Assembly: GCF_026745355.1 (NCBI RefSeq)
Contig: NC_079210.1
Span: 15,539,922-15,603,921, forward strand
Direction: 5' to 3'
From: Beta vulgaris subsp. vulgaris
Lineage: Eukaryota > Streptophyta > Magnoliopsida > Caryophyllales > Amaranthaceae
Length of the DNA stretch: 64,000 bases
Positions 44,341 to 55,507 of this stretch are shown here, piece by piece (within the stretch, counting starts at the first letter, position 1; each line of letters opens with the position of its first letter). The notes beneath the pieces are model-generated. The model had not been told where the DNA came from. It did not search any database and was given only the letters and a program-made list of their open reading frames with translations. The position numbers were made by a program, and so were the translations under genes.

Positions 44341-44848
44341 ATTAGGTCAGTTTTTTGTAAATTTTTCTTAATTAGTGTTTTAATAGAAAATTTGGCTTAA
44401 ATTATAGTTTAAAATGATTAGTATAAAGTATATATATGATTAGTTATAAGATTTGAGTATTAAAAACTGATTTTATGATGATTTTGCTTTAGTTTTTGTA
44501 TGCCCTAATATATTATATGGGATTGTTTATGCTTAAGTTATTGTGATGTTTTTGCAATTCTTTGTTTAAAATGATATGCAATGCCTTTATATTGATAGAC
44601 TCACCAATGGGAGGGGAAGGGAAATCTAAGGAATGGTTTGGTACTTGTTGTTTGATGATAACTTGAAATCGTTTGAATGCGATTATTGTTTGGTGAATAC
44701 TTGGAATCGCTTGAATGCGATTGTTTTTATGTACATCATATTGCCTAGATACTCGTTCAAGACTTACTCATTAGGAGTAAGTCTTGAATAGTCCCCGTTT
44801 TGGGACTGTTCTTAAACATCACATCTCACTTAGGTGGTGAATGAGTGT

Positions 44849-44976
44849 TGATTCTAAGTGAAATACGGTTAGTCATTTCCCTAATTTGTTCTCCAGGTAC
44901 ATATAAGATAAACAATTATCTTTATCGTGTACTTGGAGAACTGAAGGGAAATAGTGCCAAAGTTTACTTAGAATCA
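44849..44976 (+). other. Imperfect ~128-nt foldback upstream of TNP2
   Basis: The left arm starts 'tgattctaagtgaaa' and the right arm ends with its inverse 'tttacttagaatca'. In between, 'atttccct...ttctccaggtaca' pairs with 'tgtacttggagaa...agggaaat'. The loop is near 44911. Arms are about 58 nt with a few bulges. A smaller perfect hairpin 'gacttactc-attag-gagtaagtc' lies just upstream (44761-44783). It may be a structured leader, an old MITE or a small-RNA source. Confidence 0.65.
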
Positions 44977-45141
44977 AAGATGATACATGCATTCACTAGT
45001 GGGATTGGACGTTTAAGGATGGGTTAGGTTGGAGTGATAAGGACCCAATGGAAGCATGCATTGCATATTAGTTTGTTGTGTTGGAGTTATGTGAATTTTA
45101 AATTGATAATAATATGTATGTGTGTGTTGGGGTTTTTAGAA

Positions 45142-46251
45142 ATGGATCGAAGTTGAATGTATGGAAATCGGAATACGTTGGAGTTCGTAGAAGGTGTAAA
45201 TGAGTTTTGTAAACGTGTTGTAGAACATCAACAACTTACTTGCGAGGCTGAGATTTATTGTCCATGTGTTGATTGCTACAATGTGAATATGATTTCTGAT
45301 ATTAGGACCGTAAGGGATCAAATTATTTGTCGTGGATTTAGGGCTGAGTATTATATTTGGTTATGGCATGGTGAGAAGGGAAAATATACTCAGAATAGGG
45401 TTAATGTTGATGTTGGCACTAGTAATTCATTAGAGATTGATATGTCGAATGTCGGGGTTGAGAATGAAGTTGTGATAGAAGATCATGTTAGGATTGAAGG
45501 TGATGATGTAATAGGTGATGAAAATGACAATGGAGATAATAGTGACACTGAGGATGAAGAGTTTGGTGATCGATTAGGTGAGATGTTGGAAGGGGCTCGT
45601 GACCATTTTAATGAGCGGCCACGAGTATTTGACAGTTTGTCGGAAGCTGCTGGGAAACCCCTTTATCCAGGGTGTACAAAATACACTCAATTGAGTGGGA
45701 TTTTAAATCTTTTCAACATAAAAGCGAAACACAATTTGACTGATGTAGGCTTCACAGAACTCTTATAAGCTTTACAAGATATGTTTCCTGAGGGTAATTG
45801 TTACCAAAATCTACCTACTATGCCAAAACATTAATGTGTCCTTTGGGTTTGGAATATGAGCGGATCGATGCATGTCCGAATGATTGCATGTTGTATCTAA
45901 ATGAGTATGCAGACCTTTATGAATGCCCGAGGTGTGGCAAGTCCCACTACAAATTGCCGGATGGGGTTGAGCCCGGACCGGGCAATACTGGTCCTTCTGC
46001 GAAAGTGTTGTGGTATCTTCCAGTTGTGCCAAGGTTTAGGAGGCTCTTTTCTATCAAAGAAGATGCACAAAACCTAAGATGACATCCTGATAGGAGAAAG
46101 AACGATGGGATGCTTAGGCATCTATCAGATTCTCCTCAATGGAAAGCTATCGATTCCAGATATAGAGAATTTGGTCAGGAAGCTAGGAACTTGAGGCTTG
46201 CATTGTGTACGGACGGAATGAACCCTTACGGTACTTTGAGTAGTCAACATA
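45142..46251 (+). pseudogene. CACTA TNP2 transposase, N-terminal part
   Basis: Begins MDRS-stop-MYGNR, where the family has MDRSWMYG (a TGG-to-TGA change). The transposase-associated domain follows: LEFVEGVNEFCKRV, then the cysteine-bearing IYCPCVDCYNV (about residues 30-45). An acidic linker follows, then the start of the TNP2 catalytic region: PKSTYYAK, GLEYERIDACPNDCMLYLNE, CPRCGKSHYK, SAKVLWYLPVVPRFRRLF and the DGMNPYG motif near 46220. Frame breaks occur near 45768 and 46082. The reading stops at the LTR insertion and continues at 57976. Confidence 0.9.
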
Positions 46252-46256
46252 GTACT

Positions 46257-46884
46257 CGTTATGGAGTGTAAAACTAGCAAACTTATATCACACTCCCAAA
46301 GATGGGTTCTTAAAACTGGAGACTTGTGCAACAATGATTGGTTCAAATCCCGATGCAAACTCGTGACCAGCAACCTGCCAAAAGGGACCCACCCTGGAGG
46401 TTTGGGTGGTATTTCCCCCTCCGATGCTTAAGTCAGATGTCAGGAATGTAAAAGAACTTTTAGAGAGAGAAAATAGAGAGAGAGAGAGAAGAATTTATGA
46501 CAGAGTAACAGTACTATGCTCTGAAAAACGTACCTTTCACCCTGAAATCAAGGACTATTTATACTGTTTGAAATGACTGCTGTGCCTTGATGTCACCCTA
46601 ATTTGGGAGCATCTGATTGGCTAATCAAAGTAGTGGGACACGTGGCAGTAATTAATTGGTCAGCACACCTCATTTCATATAAAGGTGTAGATCATTTTTA
46701 CTGGGCCTAAGTACAATTTTTGGGGCCAGGAGAGGGCCTTTAGTACACTTTCTTCAGAGAAACGTACTTTTAGGCCTGCCACTTCAGACCCTTTGTACTT
46801 TACTCCCCTGCATGTATGCCATATGTAGGGCTCTGATGAGGCCACGTGTCAGCGCAATAGCCGTTGATTTTTTAGGCTACAACA
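46257..46884 (-). repeat. LTR (3' LTR in element sense)
   Basis: Starts CGTTATGGAGTGTAAAAC (first base changed from T) and ends GATTTTTTAGGCTACAACA. Preceded by GTACT at 46252-46256. Next to it inside, the minus strand has the purine-rich 'aaggggcaaa', which fits the polypurine tract. Confidence 0.93.
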
Positions 46885-47066
46885 TTTGCCCCTTAAAAGA
46901 GGGAGTTATTATCTTCTAGGCGCCAAGACGGTTAATCTTCCTCTTTTAACCGACCTGGAACTGCCTTCCCCTTTATTCAAAAAAGAGGCGCGATTTTGCC
47001 GGTCTCCATAGGTCAATCCTATGCATAACGGTCACTTTTCACCGGATAGGAGGTCATTTTACCCCT

Positions 47067-47075
47067 CTATAAATA
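47067..47075 (+). promoter_or_regulatory. TATA box of the antisense gene
   Basis: CTATAAATA stands 183 bp inside the element from the LTR border and 221 bp before the start codon at 47296. The following 'cctagaatcattttaaca' region would hold the transcription start. It suggests that the antisense gene does not rely on the LTR for its promoter. Confidence 0.6.
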
Positions 47076-47295
47076 TGTGCCTTAGTCGCTCCTAGAATCA
47101 TTTTAACATCGCTGAGAAATTTTCTAGAGAGAGAGACTCTGCAAATTTTTACTGAACTTTTAGAGAGAAAAACTACTCCCGTCCAAGCTCTTACTTTGCT
47201 CGTCTGAGGCCTCAAGTCATCTTTGACGCTCGTCCGAACTTTTCTCTACAGGTATATTCTCAACTCTTTCTTGCTTTCTCACATATTTTAAGAAA

Positions 47296-50200
47296 ATGAG
47301 CTCGTCTTCTTCATCGAACAAACCCGGCCGCTCAAGGGTTGGTACTAGCCCTAGAACAGAGGGCCTATCTTCTTCGGCATCTTCTAGAGTTGGACCCATC
47401 TTGGCCGGACATGCATTCTTTTTCTTTTCTCATGGCCGGCTAAGTCAGACGACCCACTCTTTACCTGTGCAGGGTAATCTGGCTCGCGTTAAGCAAACAG
47501 CTTGTATCAGACGAGGAGTTAACCTGCCGGCCTCCAGCTCGGAAATGGAGGCATCTACTGGGCGCAATCCTGCTGCCGGGGAGCGAGAAGTTCAAAGCGC
47601 TCGTCCAGCAGTTCCAAATCCTTCTCCTGAATATGTTCAGGATGAACAAGTAACCAGAGGCTCTCCAGACCCCAACCCGTCCACACGCGAGACGGTCTCG
47701 GATGAGCCAAAGACGGCTAGCTCTTCCAACCCTGCCAGTGATTCAGAAGAGCCGTCGACGACTTCGTCTGAAATAAGACGACGGCTAGGTCCCCTTTCTG
47801 ACCCTAGGTTCATCCTGGCCGATAACACTTGGCTGGGACGATTAGGTTCAGACCTTAGCTCCTTTTCAACGGCCATGCCCATGCCGGGCTACAAATTCGT
47901 TCTCCCTGGCCGAGAGGATACCATCTTTAGTGCCCCTTCTGGCCATTTTTATGTTTATCGGCTGGCATTAGATGCCGACCTTCGCTTTCCTCTCCACCCT
48001 TTCATCAGCCAACTGCTCCATTATTACGGTATAGGACATAATTAGCTTGCCCCAAACTCTTGGCAAAACATCCTGACCTTTCTGGCCGTGTGTAATTTGA
48101 AAGGGAAGAACCCTTCTCTGGCTGCCTTCACCCACATCCATTACGTTGCCAAGGTTCCTAGAACTGTCGAAGGGAGCTGGCTGAGTGTATGCAACCGTCA
48201 AGGCTTCTTGACGTCTTGGGATAAAACATCCAAGATGCACTCTTGGAAGGGTGAGTTCCTCTTCGTCCAGGCGCCCAGCAAAGTGGTGACTAGTCGGCTT
48301 CGGTATTTTAGCCGGTCTACCACCAATACTGGACGAATGGCTTCATATCTGGAACTAGAGGATAGCTCTGCCGAGGAGATGGTGGAGTATTTCCGGGTTT
48401 CAGAGTATTCCATGGAAGACGTCTCTTTCAAGGGTCCGTCCAATTGGATCCCTTTTAAAGAGATGTTTTATCATGATAATTTCCTTGTCGCTGCCGGCTT
48501 GCGGCAGGACGAGGACAGAGGTATAATTACTAATGATTCTCTAAGTAAAATTCTCGGCCTGTGTGTCATCCGTCTAACACCTGCTGTTTTGTTTTTCTTT
48601 TTTGCAGATTCAGCCAGAAGTAAACTCAGGAAATCTTGGATTGGAGATATGAGTTCGTCCAGATTTGCTGATACTATCTGGAAAGAATACAGCAAGTCAG
48701 GTGCTGAGAAGAGGGCTGACACTCTGGTAAGATTTCATTCATTTTTTTTATTTTTTTTTTAATTATTTGTCCAAGCAACAACTGGACGAGCTGCTTATTC
48801 GAGAGGCAACTCGTCCAAGCTGACTTTCGGACGTGCTGCCCTATCAAGGAGCAACACGTCAAGACATCGACTGGACGAGCTGCCTCTTTGAAGAGCAACT
48901 CGTCCAAGTTATGTCTGGACGGAATGCGTCTTCGAAAAGCAACACGTCTAAACAATGACAGGACGAGCTGCTTCTTTGGAGAGCAACTCGTCCAGACTAT
49001 GGATGGACGGACTGCTTCTTGGGAGAGCAACTCGTCCAAATTATGTCTCGACGGGCCGTCTCTTTGGAGAGCATCTCGTCCGGAATATAGCTGGACGGGC
49101 TCCCTCTTCGTGGATCAACTCGTCCGAATTTTTCATGGACGACCTGCCTCTTTGAAGAGCCACTAATTTTCTTTTCATGCTTCTAATAAAAATTTCTTTT
49201 TTTTTTTAGAAAAATGCCCCAACATCAAAGGCATTGGCCGAGAAAGCGGCAGCAAAGAAGCGGCCAGCTGGGACCAGCGAAGCACCCCCCTCCAAGAAGG
49301 CAAAGGGGTTTATAGCCAAAAAGAAGAAATCAACACGGCCGGTTCCTAAGGTCGTAATAGACCTCCCGGCCAAAGAGGAGGCCAAGGAAGAACCGGCCGA
49401 GGTCGGCCCCATGGCTCTGGTAACATATGCTGGGCCTGCTGAGCAGCTTGCAGCCCCACAACCTGACGAGGTTGTTATTTTGGATGAGGAGGGCCAATCT
49501 TCTCAGCCGGACGCGGCTGCTGACGGGTCTGCCTTCTCTGGGCCAGTGGCCAAGCTGGTAGAGCAGATGCCTACTGCTTATAGGACGGCTTCCCGTTCTT
49601 CTGGTCAGTCTTATTACTCAAACGTAGTTAGAACACTACGGGTTGGCGGGCGTCCGATGAGTCCGTCCAACAAACAAGCCGTTGTTATTCCCATCAGTGT
49701 ACTGACGAGTCTAATCTTTCAGATAAAGGGAAGGGTCCAGCTGTTGACGGCTCCCCTAGCCTTTCTGACGCGAATCTTCTCCAGCTTTCGGAAAGATGTC
49801 GTCGTCCGACCGTGAGAAGCTCAAGACGGAGCTCTTCAAGTGCTTTTCTGAACCCTATATTAAGGGGTTGAGGGGAGCATCATCTGGGCATGTAGGGTAC
49901 ATGTCTCAGCTTGCTGCCGAGGTACGTCCTTCGCTCTTTAGACGCTTATGTTTTTTACTTGGCATTTATTTACTTCTTTTTCAACCGTCCTGACATACCT
50001 TCTCCTTTCATATTTTCAGCTTTTTGCTCGCAGCATGATAACAGAATACTGGGCGAAGGTGCTCAGAAAAGAAAATAAGAAGCTCGTCCACGATGTGACG
50101 GCGGCCGCTGACCATGCTCAGTTTGTTATGGCTCAGCAGGAGGTGTTGCATCAGCAAACCAAGATTGCTTTGGAAAAGCGGTCGGCCGAGCTGGAATCTC

Positions 50201-50621
50201 AGATCAAAGTCTACCTTTCTTCGGCTAACGGAGATGCTAGACGAACGGGCATCTTTGGAACGCTCTTGACGGACGAGAGGAACTCAGCCATGACCATGGC
50301 TGCTGATTTCTACAAAGAGAACCTCGTCCTGAAGGTAAAGCCCTTCGCGCTGAGGTTGCGGACACTGTTGCTGCCGCTAAAGAGGCTATGAACACCGTCA
50401 TAGATACCTCAAAAGAATGGGCGGTGCAGGCCTTTGGCATGATGGCCGAAGAGGAGGATATCTCCAGATATGCTCGTCGGCTGGAGTTCCAAGAAGCCTT
50501 GCACAAGGCCACCATATCTGGAGCCGACCCTCCCGTCTTTGAAGAATCCTCTGAGGACGAAGAGGGAGAAGACGATATGGAGGCCCAGGACGAAGAGGAC
50601 AATGATCCTCCTGCCGCCTAG
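47296..50621 (+). pseudogene. Spliced antisense additional ORF of the Tat element (putative gypsy-type transposon domain)
   Basis: Runs opposite to gag-pol, between the integrase end and the LTR. Exons: 47296-48520, 48608-48726, 49210-49603, 49723-49921 and 50020-50621, with GT/AG borders that keep phase. Features: Ser/Pro-rich N-terminus; the 'FPLHPFISQLLHYYGI ... LAPNSWQNILTFLAV' wording of the plant domain known as putative gypsy-type transposon; a Lys/Ala-rich basic part in exon 3 (KKAKGFIAKKKK); a coiled-coil stretch (QQTKIALEKRSAELESQIK); and a very acidic end (EDEEGEDDMEAQDEEDNDPP). A TAG at 48043-48045 and one-base frameshifts near 49795 and 50334 break it. Extra ORFs of this type are known in Tat elements; their function is unknown. 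Confidence 0.8.
48767..49165 (+). repeat. Hairpin minisatellite in intron 2 of the antisense gene
   Basis: About eight to nine units of 42-47 bp. Each opens with 'ctggacgagctgcctcttt' and closes with 'gagcaactcgtccaa', so GGACGAG and CTCGTCC pair within each unit. The result is a row of hairpins across the whole intron. Single 'actcgtcc' and 'ggacga' motifs also occur at 50760-51430. Confidence 0.85.
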
Positions 50622-50639
50622 TCTTTTGTTGTATCTTGG

Positions 50640-51620
50640 CCGTGGGCCATATGTACTTTATTGTATTTTTGTACTTAGATGAATTAGGTTGTAATCATCT
50701 TTTTTACATTTATGAAAAGCTATCTTTTTCAATCTCTCTTGTTCTATGCTTTACTGTTTTTGACGGACACACATTTTTGACGTATTACCTGGCAATTCCA
50801 TAATTATACAAGTACAAACGCAACTCGTCATGATATTTGGCCGATCTAATCAACTCTTTTGGCTGATTACATTCACAACCTTCATTAAAGCCCAAGTATA
50901 AAAGTAATTCGTCAATAATTTTTTTATCTGACCAGTAGCCCTTTTCTGGACGTTCATCACCAGATGCTTAAGCAAAGACTTTTTTAATTTTTGGGTCTCA
51001 AAAAACTGCCAAGTATAAATGTTTTGCTCGGCCAGAACCTGGGTATGTTCGTCATTGGACAAAGACTTAGTCAATTTATAAATTATGCCCCTATATGCCC
51101 CCCTTCTTGGACGAAGAGTTTTTATAACTTTTCCCTGTTCAAGAAGGAGTTAAGAAGATAATTTTTAAATAACTTGGACGTTTTTCTAAGAGTGATTGTA
51201 ACTCGTCCATCTTTGTTAAATTATGAAATAACTTGTTCCTTTACTAAGGTTTATTTCGAATTTGTGGCTGTTTGACGGAAGTAGGACCCTTTACTAAGGC
51301 GTCCTAATCCTAGCCGACCTTGTTCAGGAGGTGTTCAACTCTTTAAGTAAACACACCGGCCAAATCTTGCATATTATCCATTTAAGGACGATAACATGTT
51401 CGCCGACCTCCTAATGAAAGGTGCATTGTCTTTTTGCTTTGTTAAATTTAATGACTTTGGACGATTGTACATAACTTTAAGCAAATAAATCAAACAAAGT
51501 CAAAGAAGTAGAGCTGTATTATATGAAGTTTGCTTGACGAATAGTCAAGATACATGTATACATTCTACTTTTTCTTTGTAATGCATTAACAAAAGATTAC
51601 AATTTAGCTGGATGCCCTAA
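50640..51620. other. Untranslated region between antisense gene and integrase
   Basis: The two genes of the Tat element converge here: the antisense gene ends at 50621 and pol at about 51625. There is no coding motif. It is rich in 'tcgtcc/ggacga' words related to the intronic minisatellite. Confidence 0.5.
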
Positions 51621-51624
51621 ACAA

Positions 51625-52640
51625 AGTATTTCTTCAAAGTGTCAGAATTCCACGTCCTAGGAATAGAACGTCCGTCCAATCCTTCTAGACGAAAGGTGCC
51701 ATTCTGAACTACTTCGATTATCTTATAGGGTCCTTCCCAGTTAGGAGTAAGCTTGCCTAACTCTTTGGCTCGGCCGACCGCTTCCATTTTTCTAAGACGA
51801 GGTCTCCCAGCTTTAACGGACGTCTTGCAACTCTTTTGTTGAAGTCTCTTGCCATTCTCAACTTTATAGTTGCATCCTCAGCAAAGCATTGCCCCTGACT
51901 TCAGGAACTAATCCACCGTCCTAAGGCTGCCCAGTTAGCGTTTCGAATACATCATTACCCTTAAAGTGGGTTCTTCAACCTCAATAGGAGGACGGCCTCA
52001 GAGCCATAAACCATCATAAAAGGAGTCTCTCCGTGGAATTCTTGGCCGTTGTCCTTATTGACCATAAGACCAGCTGCAATTCTTCTACCCAAAGCCCCTT
52101 AGCATTGTCCAACTTCTTTTTTATCCCGGCCGAAAGAATCTTGTTAAAAGCCTCCACTTGCCCATTAGCCTGTGGATGAGCTACTGCTGCAAAGTGAGCT
52201 TTGATTCCTTGGTCAGCCAACCATTGACGAAGCTTGGGTTTTCAAATTGCGGCCCATTATCAAAGACGATCGACTGGGGCATGCCAAACCTTGTAATCAA
52301 GTTCTTCCAGATGAACCCTTTGACGTCATTGTGGTGATGCCCCTTAATGCTTCAGCTTCAACCCATTTTGTAAAGTAGTCTACAGCTACTATTACAAATT
52401 TCTTCTGGCCGGCAGCAATAGGAAAAGGCCCAAGAATGTCCATCCCCCATTTAGCAAAGGGAAGAGGAAAGAGAATGGAGCTCAAGTAATTGGACGGCTT
52501 TTGATGGATATTACCATGCTTTTGGCAACTATCACACTTCTTGGCATAGAGCAGTGCATCTTCTTTTAAGGACGGCCAAAAGTAGCCCGTCCTGAGAGCC
52601 CTTTCTGCCAAAGCTCTTCCTCCAATTGAGAAGCACAAGC
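51625..52640 (-). pseudogene. Tat element integrase
   Basis: Integrase joins the cDNA ends to target DNA. The HHCC zinc part is represented by GYFWPSLKEDALLYAKKC and CDSCQKHG. The DDE core shows KWGMDILGPFP, then VFDNGPQFE (52270-52240) and, after a frame change, HPQANGQVEAFNK with the final Glu. The C-terminal end reads TPNWEGPYKI- and NGTFRLEGLDGR-like words down to 51640. It is broken into pieces at 52297 and 52014 by frameshifts. Confidence 0.88.
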
Positions 52641-53047
52641 TCCCTCATGCAACTCCTTCAAAACGTCCAGACCTTCCTTTCGGCTGATGCACTTGAGAAG
52701 AGGCCGATTATAAGATTTCTTGTATAGATCTCATTCCACAATTCAAACCACTTGTCCCTTGCTTTCACATACTTGGCCTCAATGGGATCAAGAGGCAGAC
52801 GAGCAGTTTTCTTGAATTTAATGATTGGACTCATCCACTCATCCTCCCGGCTGAGAAACAGTACTTCTCCGACCTCAATGCTCTTGGCCGCCTTTACTTC
52901 CCAGAAGACTGTTCTAGGAACATCTCCTTCAGCCGAGCTGGCCAGTTTAGAGAGGCATCAGCTTGATGGTTCTCTGATCTGGGCACCTGATCTAGGACGA
53001 ACCTCTTTAAAGACTTGATCTCTTCTTGACCAAATTCATATACTTGC

Positions 53048-53299
53048 TCATGGACGCTTCCTTGCATTCAAACTCACCATTGACTTGACTGCAACCAGCA
53101 GAGAGTCAGTTTTAGCTTCAATTTCCAAGGCCCCAGCCGCTTTGCACATTTTTATGCCGGCTAAGAGAGCTTCATACTCTGCTTCATTATTGGACGCCTG
53201 GAATTTGAACTTCATAGCATATTCAAACTTATCCCCTTCTGGAGATTGAAAAATGATTCCTGCCCCACATCCGTTAGCAGTTGAGGATCCGTCCACCAT
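53048..53299 (-). pseudogene. Tat element additional (archaeal-type) RNase H
   Basis: MVDGSSTANGCGAGIIF carries the first catalytic Asp. NNEAEYEALLAGIKMC carries the conserved Glu, and the third acid lies in AKTDSLLVAVK. This second RNase H, between the RT-linked RNase H and the integrase, is a mark of the Tat branch. The frame is open over 83 codons but is isolated by frameshifts on both sides. Confidence 0.85.
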
Positions 53300-53740
53300 A
53301 AGGGTCCAATGACGCCTTCCTGCCGCGGATCTTGGACGCTTTCTACGTAGGCCGAGTAAGCTCTACAATGAAATCAGCCAAAGCTTGGCCCTTGATTGCC
53401 TTTCTAGGCTCAAATGTTAAATCAAACATATTAAGCTCAACAGCCCATTTTAACATCCGGCCAGAGCATCCATCTTATGCAACACTTGCCTAAGCGGCTG
53501 ATCTGTATATACAAGAATGCTTGGGCTAAGAAGTAAGGCCTTAACTTCCGGCTAGCCATCAACAAAGCCAAGCCGAATTTCTCGATGGACGAATATGTTC
53601 TCAGCATCTTTCAGCACATGGCTCACAAAATAGACGGGTATCTGTACCGCGTCTCTTTCAGCCAAGAGGACTGCACTTACTGCGAAGGGTGATACAGCCA
53701 GGTATACATACAATTTTCACCTTCGGCCGGACTGATCAAC

Positions 53741-54772
53741 CTAGGCAGCTGCCGAAGATGTCTTTGACTTGCTGAAGCGCCACTCAGCTTCTTCCGACCA
53801 CTCAAACTTGGCATTCTTCTTGATAGTAGCAAAGAAATGGTGACATTTGTCTCCTGATTTTGAGAGAAACCGTCCAAGAGCAGCCAAACAGCCCGTCAAC
53901 CTCTGAACTTCTTTCAGCTTAGACGGCGAAGACATATTCATAATAGCTTGAATTTTTCGGGATTTGCTCAATCCCTCTCTGATCAACCAAAATCCCAGAA
54001 ATTTCCCAGCAACTACACCGAACACACATTTCTGCGGATTAGCTTCAACTTAATTTCTCAAAGTGAGGAAAGGTTTCCCTAGATCGTCCAGATGATCTTT
54101 CTCTTCTTTACTCTTGACGATCATGTCGTATATAGGCTTCCATATTTCGCCCAAGCTGGCTGAAATACCGTATTAATGAGCCTCTGAAATGTGGCTGGCG
54201 CATTTCTTAGGCCGAAGGGCATCCTGAGCCATCCATACAATCCTTTCTCAGTAATGAAGGAAGTCTTATCTTGATCATCCGGCCACATAGGAATCTGGTG
54301 GAAGCCAGAATAGTCCATAAACTCAGCAGGGCATGGCCGGCCGTGGAATCCACCAGACGATCAATTTTAGGCAACGGGAAGCTGTCCTTAGGACAAGCCT
54401 TGTTCAGATCCGTATAATCAACGCACATTCTCCATGTGCCATTCGGCTTTGGAACCATCCAACATTTGCTACCCAATCTGGGTAATATGTTTCCCGGATG
54501 AACTTAGACTTGAGCAGCTTTTGGACTTCTTCATCAACGGCCTTATTTCTGGCCGGCCCCAGATGTCTCTTCTTCTGCCGAATAGGCTTTTGCCCCGGCT
54601 CAATGTTGAGCTTATGGACGGCCACTTCAGGGTCTATCCCAGGCATCTCCTCTACAGCATAGGCAAACACATCTTCGAATTCTCGCAGCAACGCAACTAA
54701 GGCGTCCTGAATTCTGATCTCAAAACTGAGCCAATTTTCAATGTCCTTTCCGGACGCTTTGGATTCAAGCAA
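53741..54772 (-). pseudogene. Tat element reverse transcriptase
   Basis: 54772-54404 holds the linker after protease (EFEDVFAYAVEEMPGIDP). 54476-54318 has MVPKPNGTWRMCVDYTDLNK and CPKDSFPLPKID. 54318-54121 has MDYSGFHQIPM, TSFITEKGLYGW and RMPFGLRNAPATFQRL. At the active site (about 54121-54130) the expected YxDD is lost through a small deletion that also shifts the frame. 54025-53741 gives the RT thumb and start of RNase H (RKIQAIMNMSSPSKLKEVQR). The protein is inactive. Confidence 0.9.
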
Positions 54773-55108
54773 ATCTCTACTGGACTTTCCACAGGTTCTG
54801 GACGTTCTAGTCCCAGACCCATTATAGCCATTATCTCAGATGAATGTTTTCTTCTTTAATTGAAACACTTCTCTTCTTGCTAGGCAAAAGCATGGACGGA
54901 TTGCTTTCAGGAAGGGTGACTCTTGAACCTTCTAACTTTCCTCTTAAGCTCAACAATTGGCCTTTAACCTTCTGGCCGATCATCCTCTTTGCCTTGGACA
55001 TCTGCCTTCTCTTCCAAGATGATGTTTAGTGTGGTGAGATAGCATTCTCTGCAGCTTGCTGATCTCCATAAAGAGAGCCAATCTTCCTCCCATCACACTC
55101 AAACTTCA

Positions 55109-55492
55109 TTAACATAGAGTCACAATGACAGCCTTGATGTGATTTAAGGTAGGTCGTCCGAGAATGACATTATAAGCTGTCAAGTCTCGTACTACCAAAA
55201 ATTTCACAAAAAGCGTCCTGGCCGCATCTTTTTCTCCAACCCTGACGGGCAATGTGACGGTTCCCATAGGGTGTATGACCCCTCCGCCAAAACCGATTAT
55301 AGGATGATTGACCGGCATCAAATCATTTTTGTCAAACTTTAAGCGAGACAAACAATCAGCACTGATTATATCAGTGGAGCTTCCTGTATCAATCAAAATT
55401 CGCCTAACCCTAAGGTTGGCAATCTTCATTTCCAACCATAGTGGATCATCATGCGGCGTCCTTATCTTCCCTCGGTCCAGCTCGCTGACCAC
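55109..55492 (-). pseudogene. Tat element aspartic protease
   Basis: Retropepsin-type domain with the catalytic ILIDTGSSTDIISADCL near residue 35 and the closing YNVILGRPTLN near residue 110, where family members fold the second lobe. The piece is open over 127 codons and stops at 55109. It follows gag in a different frame. Confidence 0.9.
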
Positions 55493-55507
55493 TATTTTTG
55501 GAAAGGA

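Noticed and set aside
47217..49039. Minus-strand frames opposite the antisense Tat gene (47217-47399, 47637-47882, 48674-49039)
   Set aside because: Shadows of the + strand exons and of the hairpin repeat; no domain, no splice logic.
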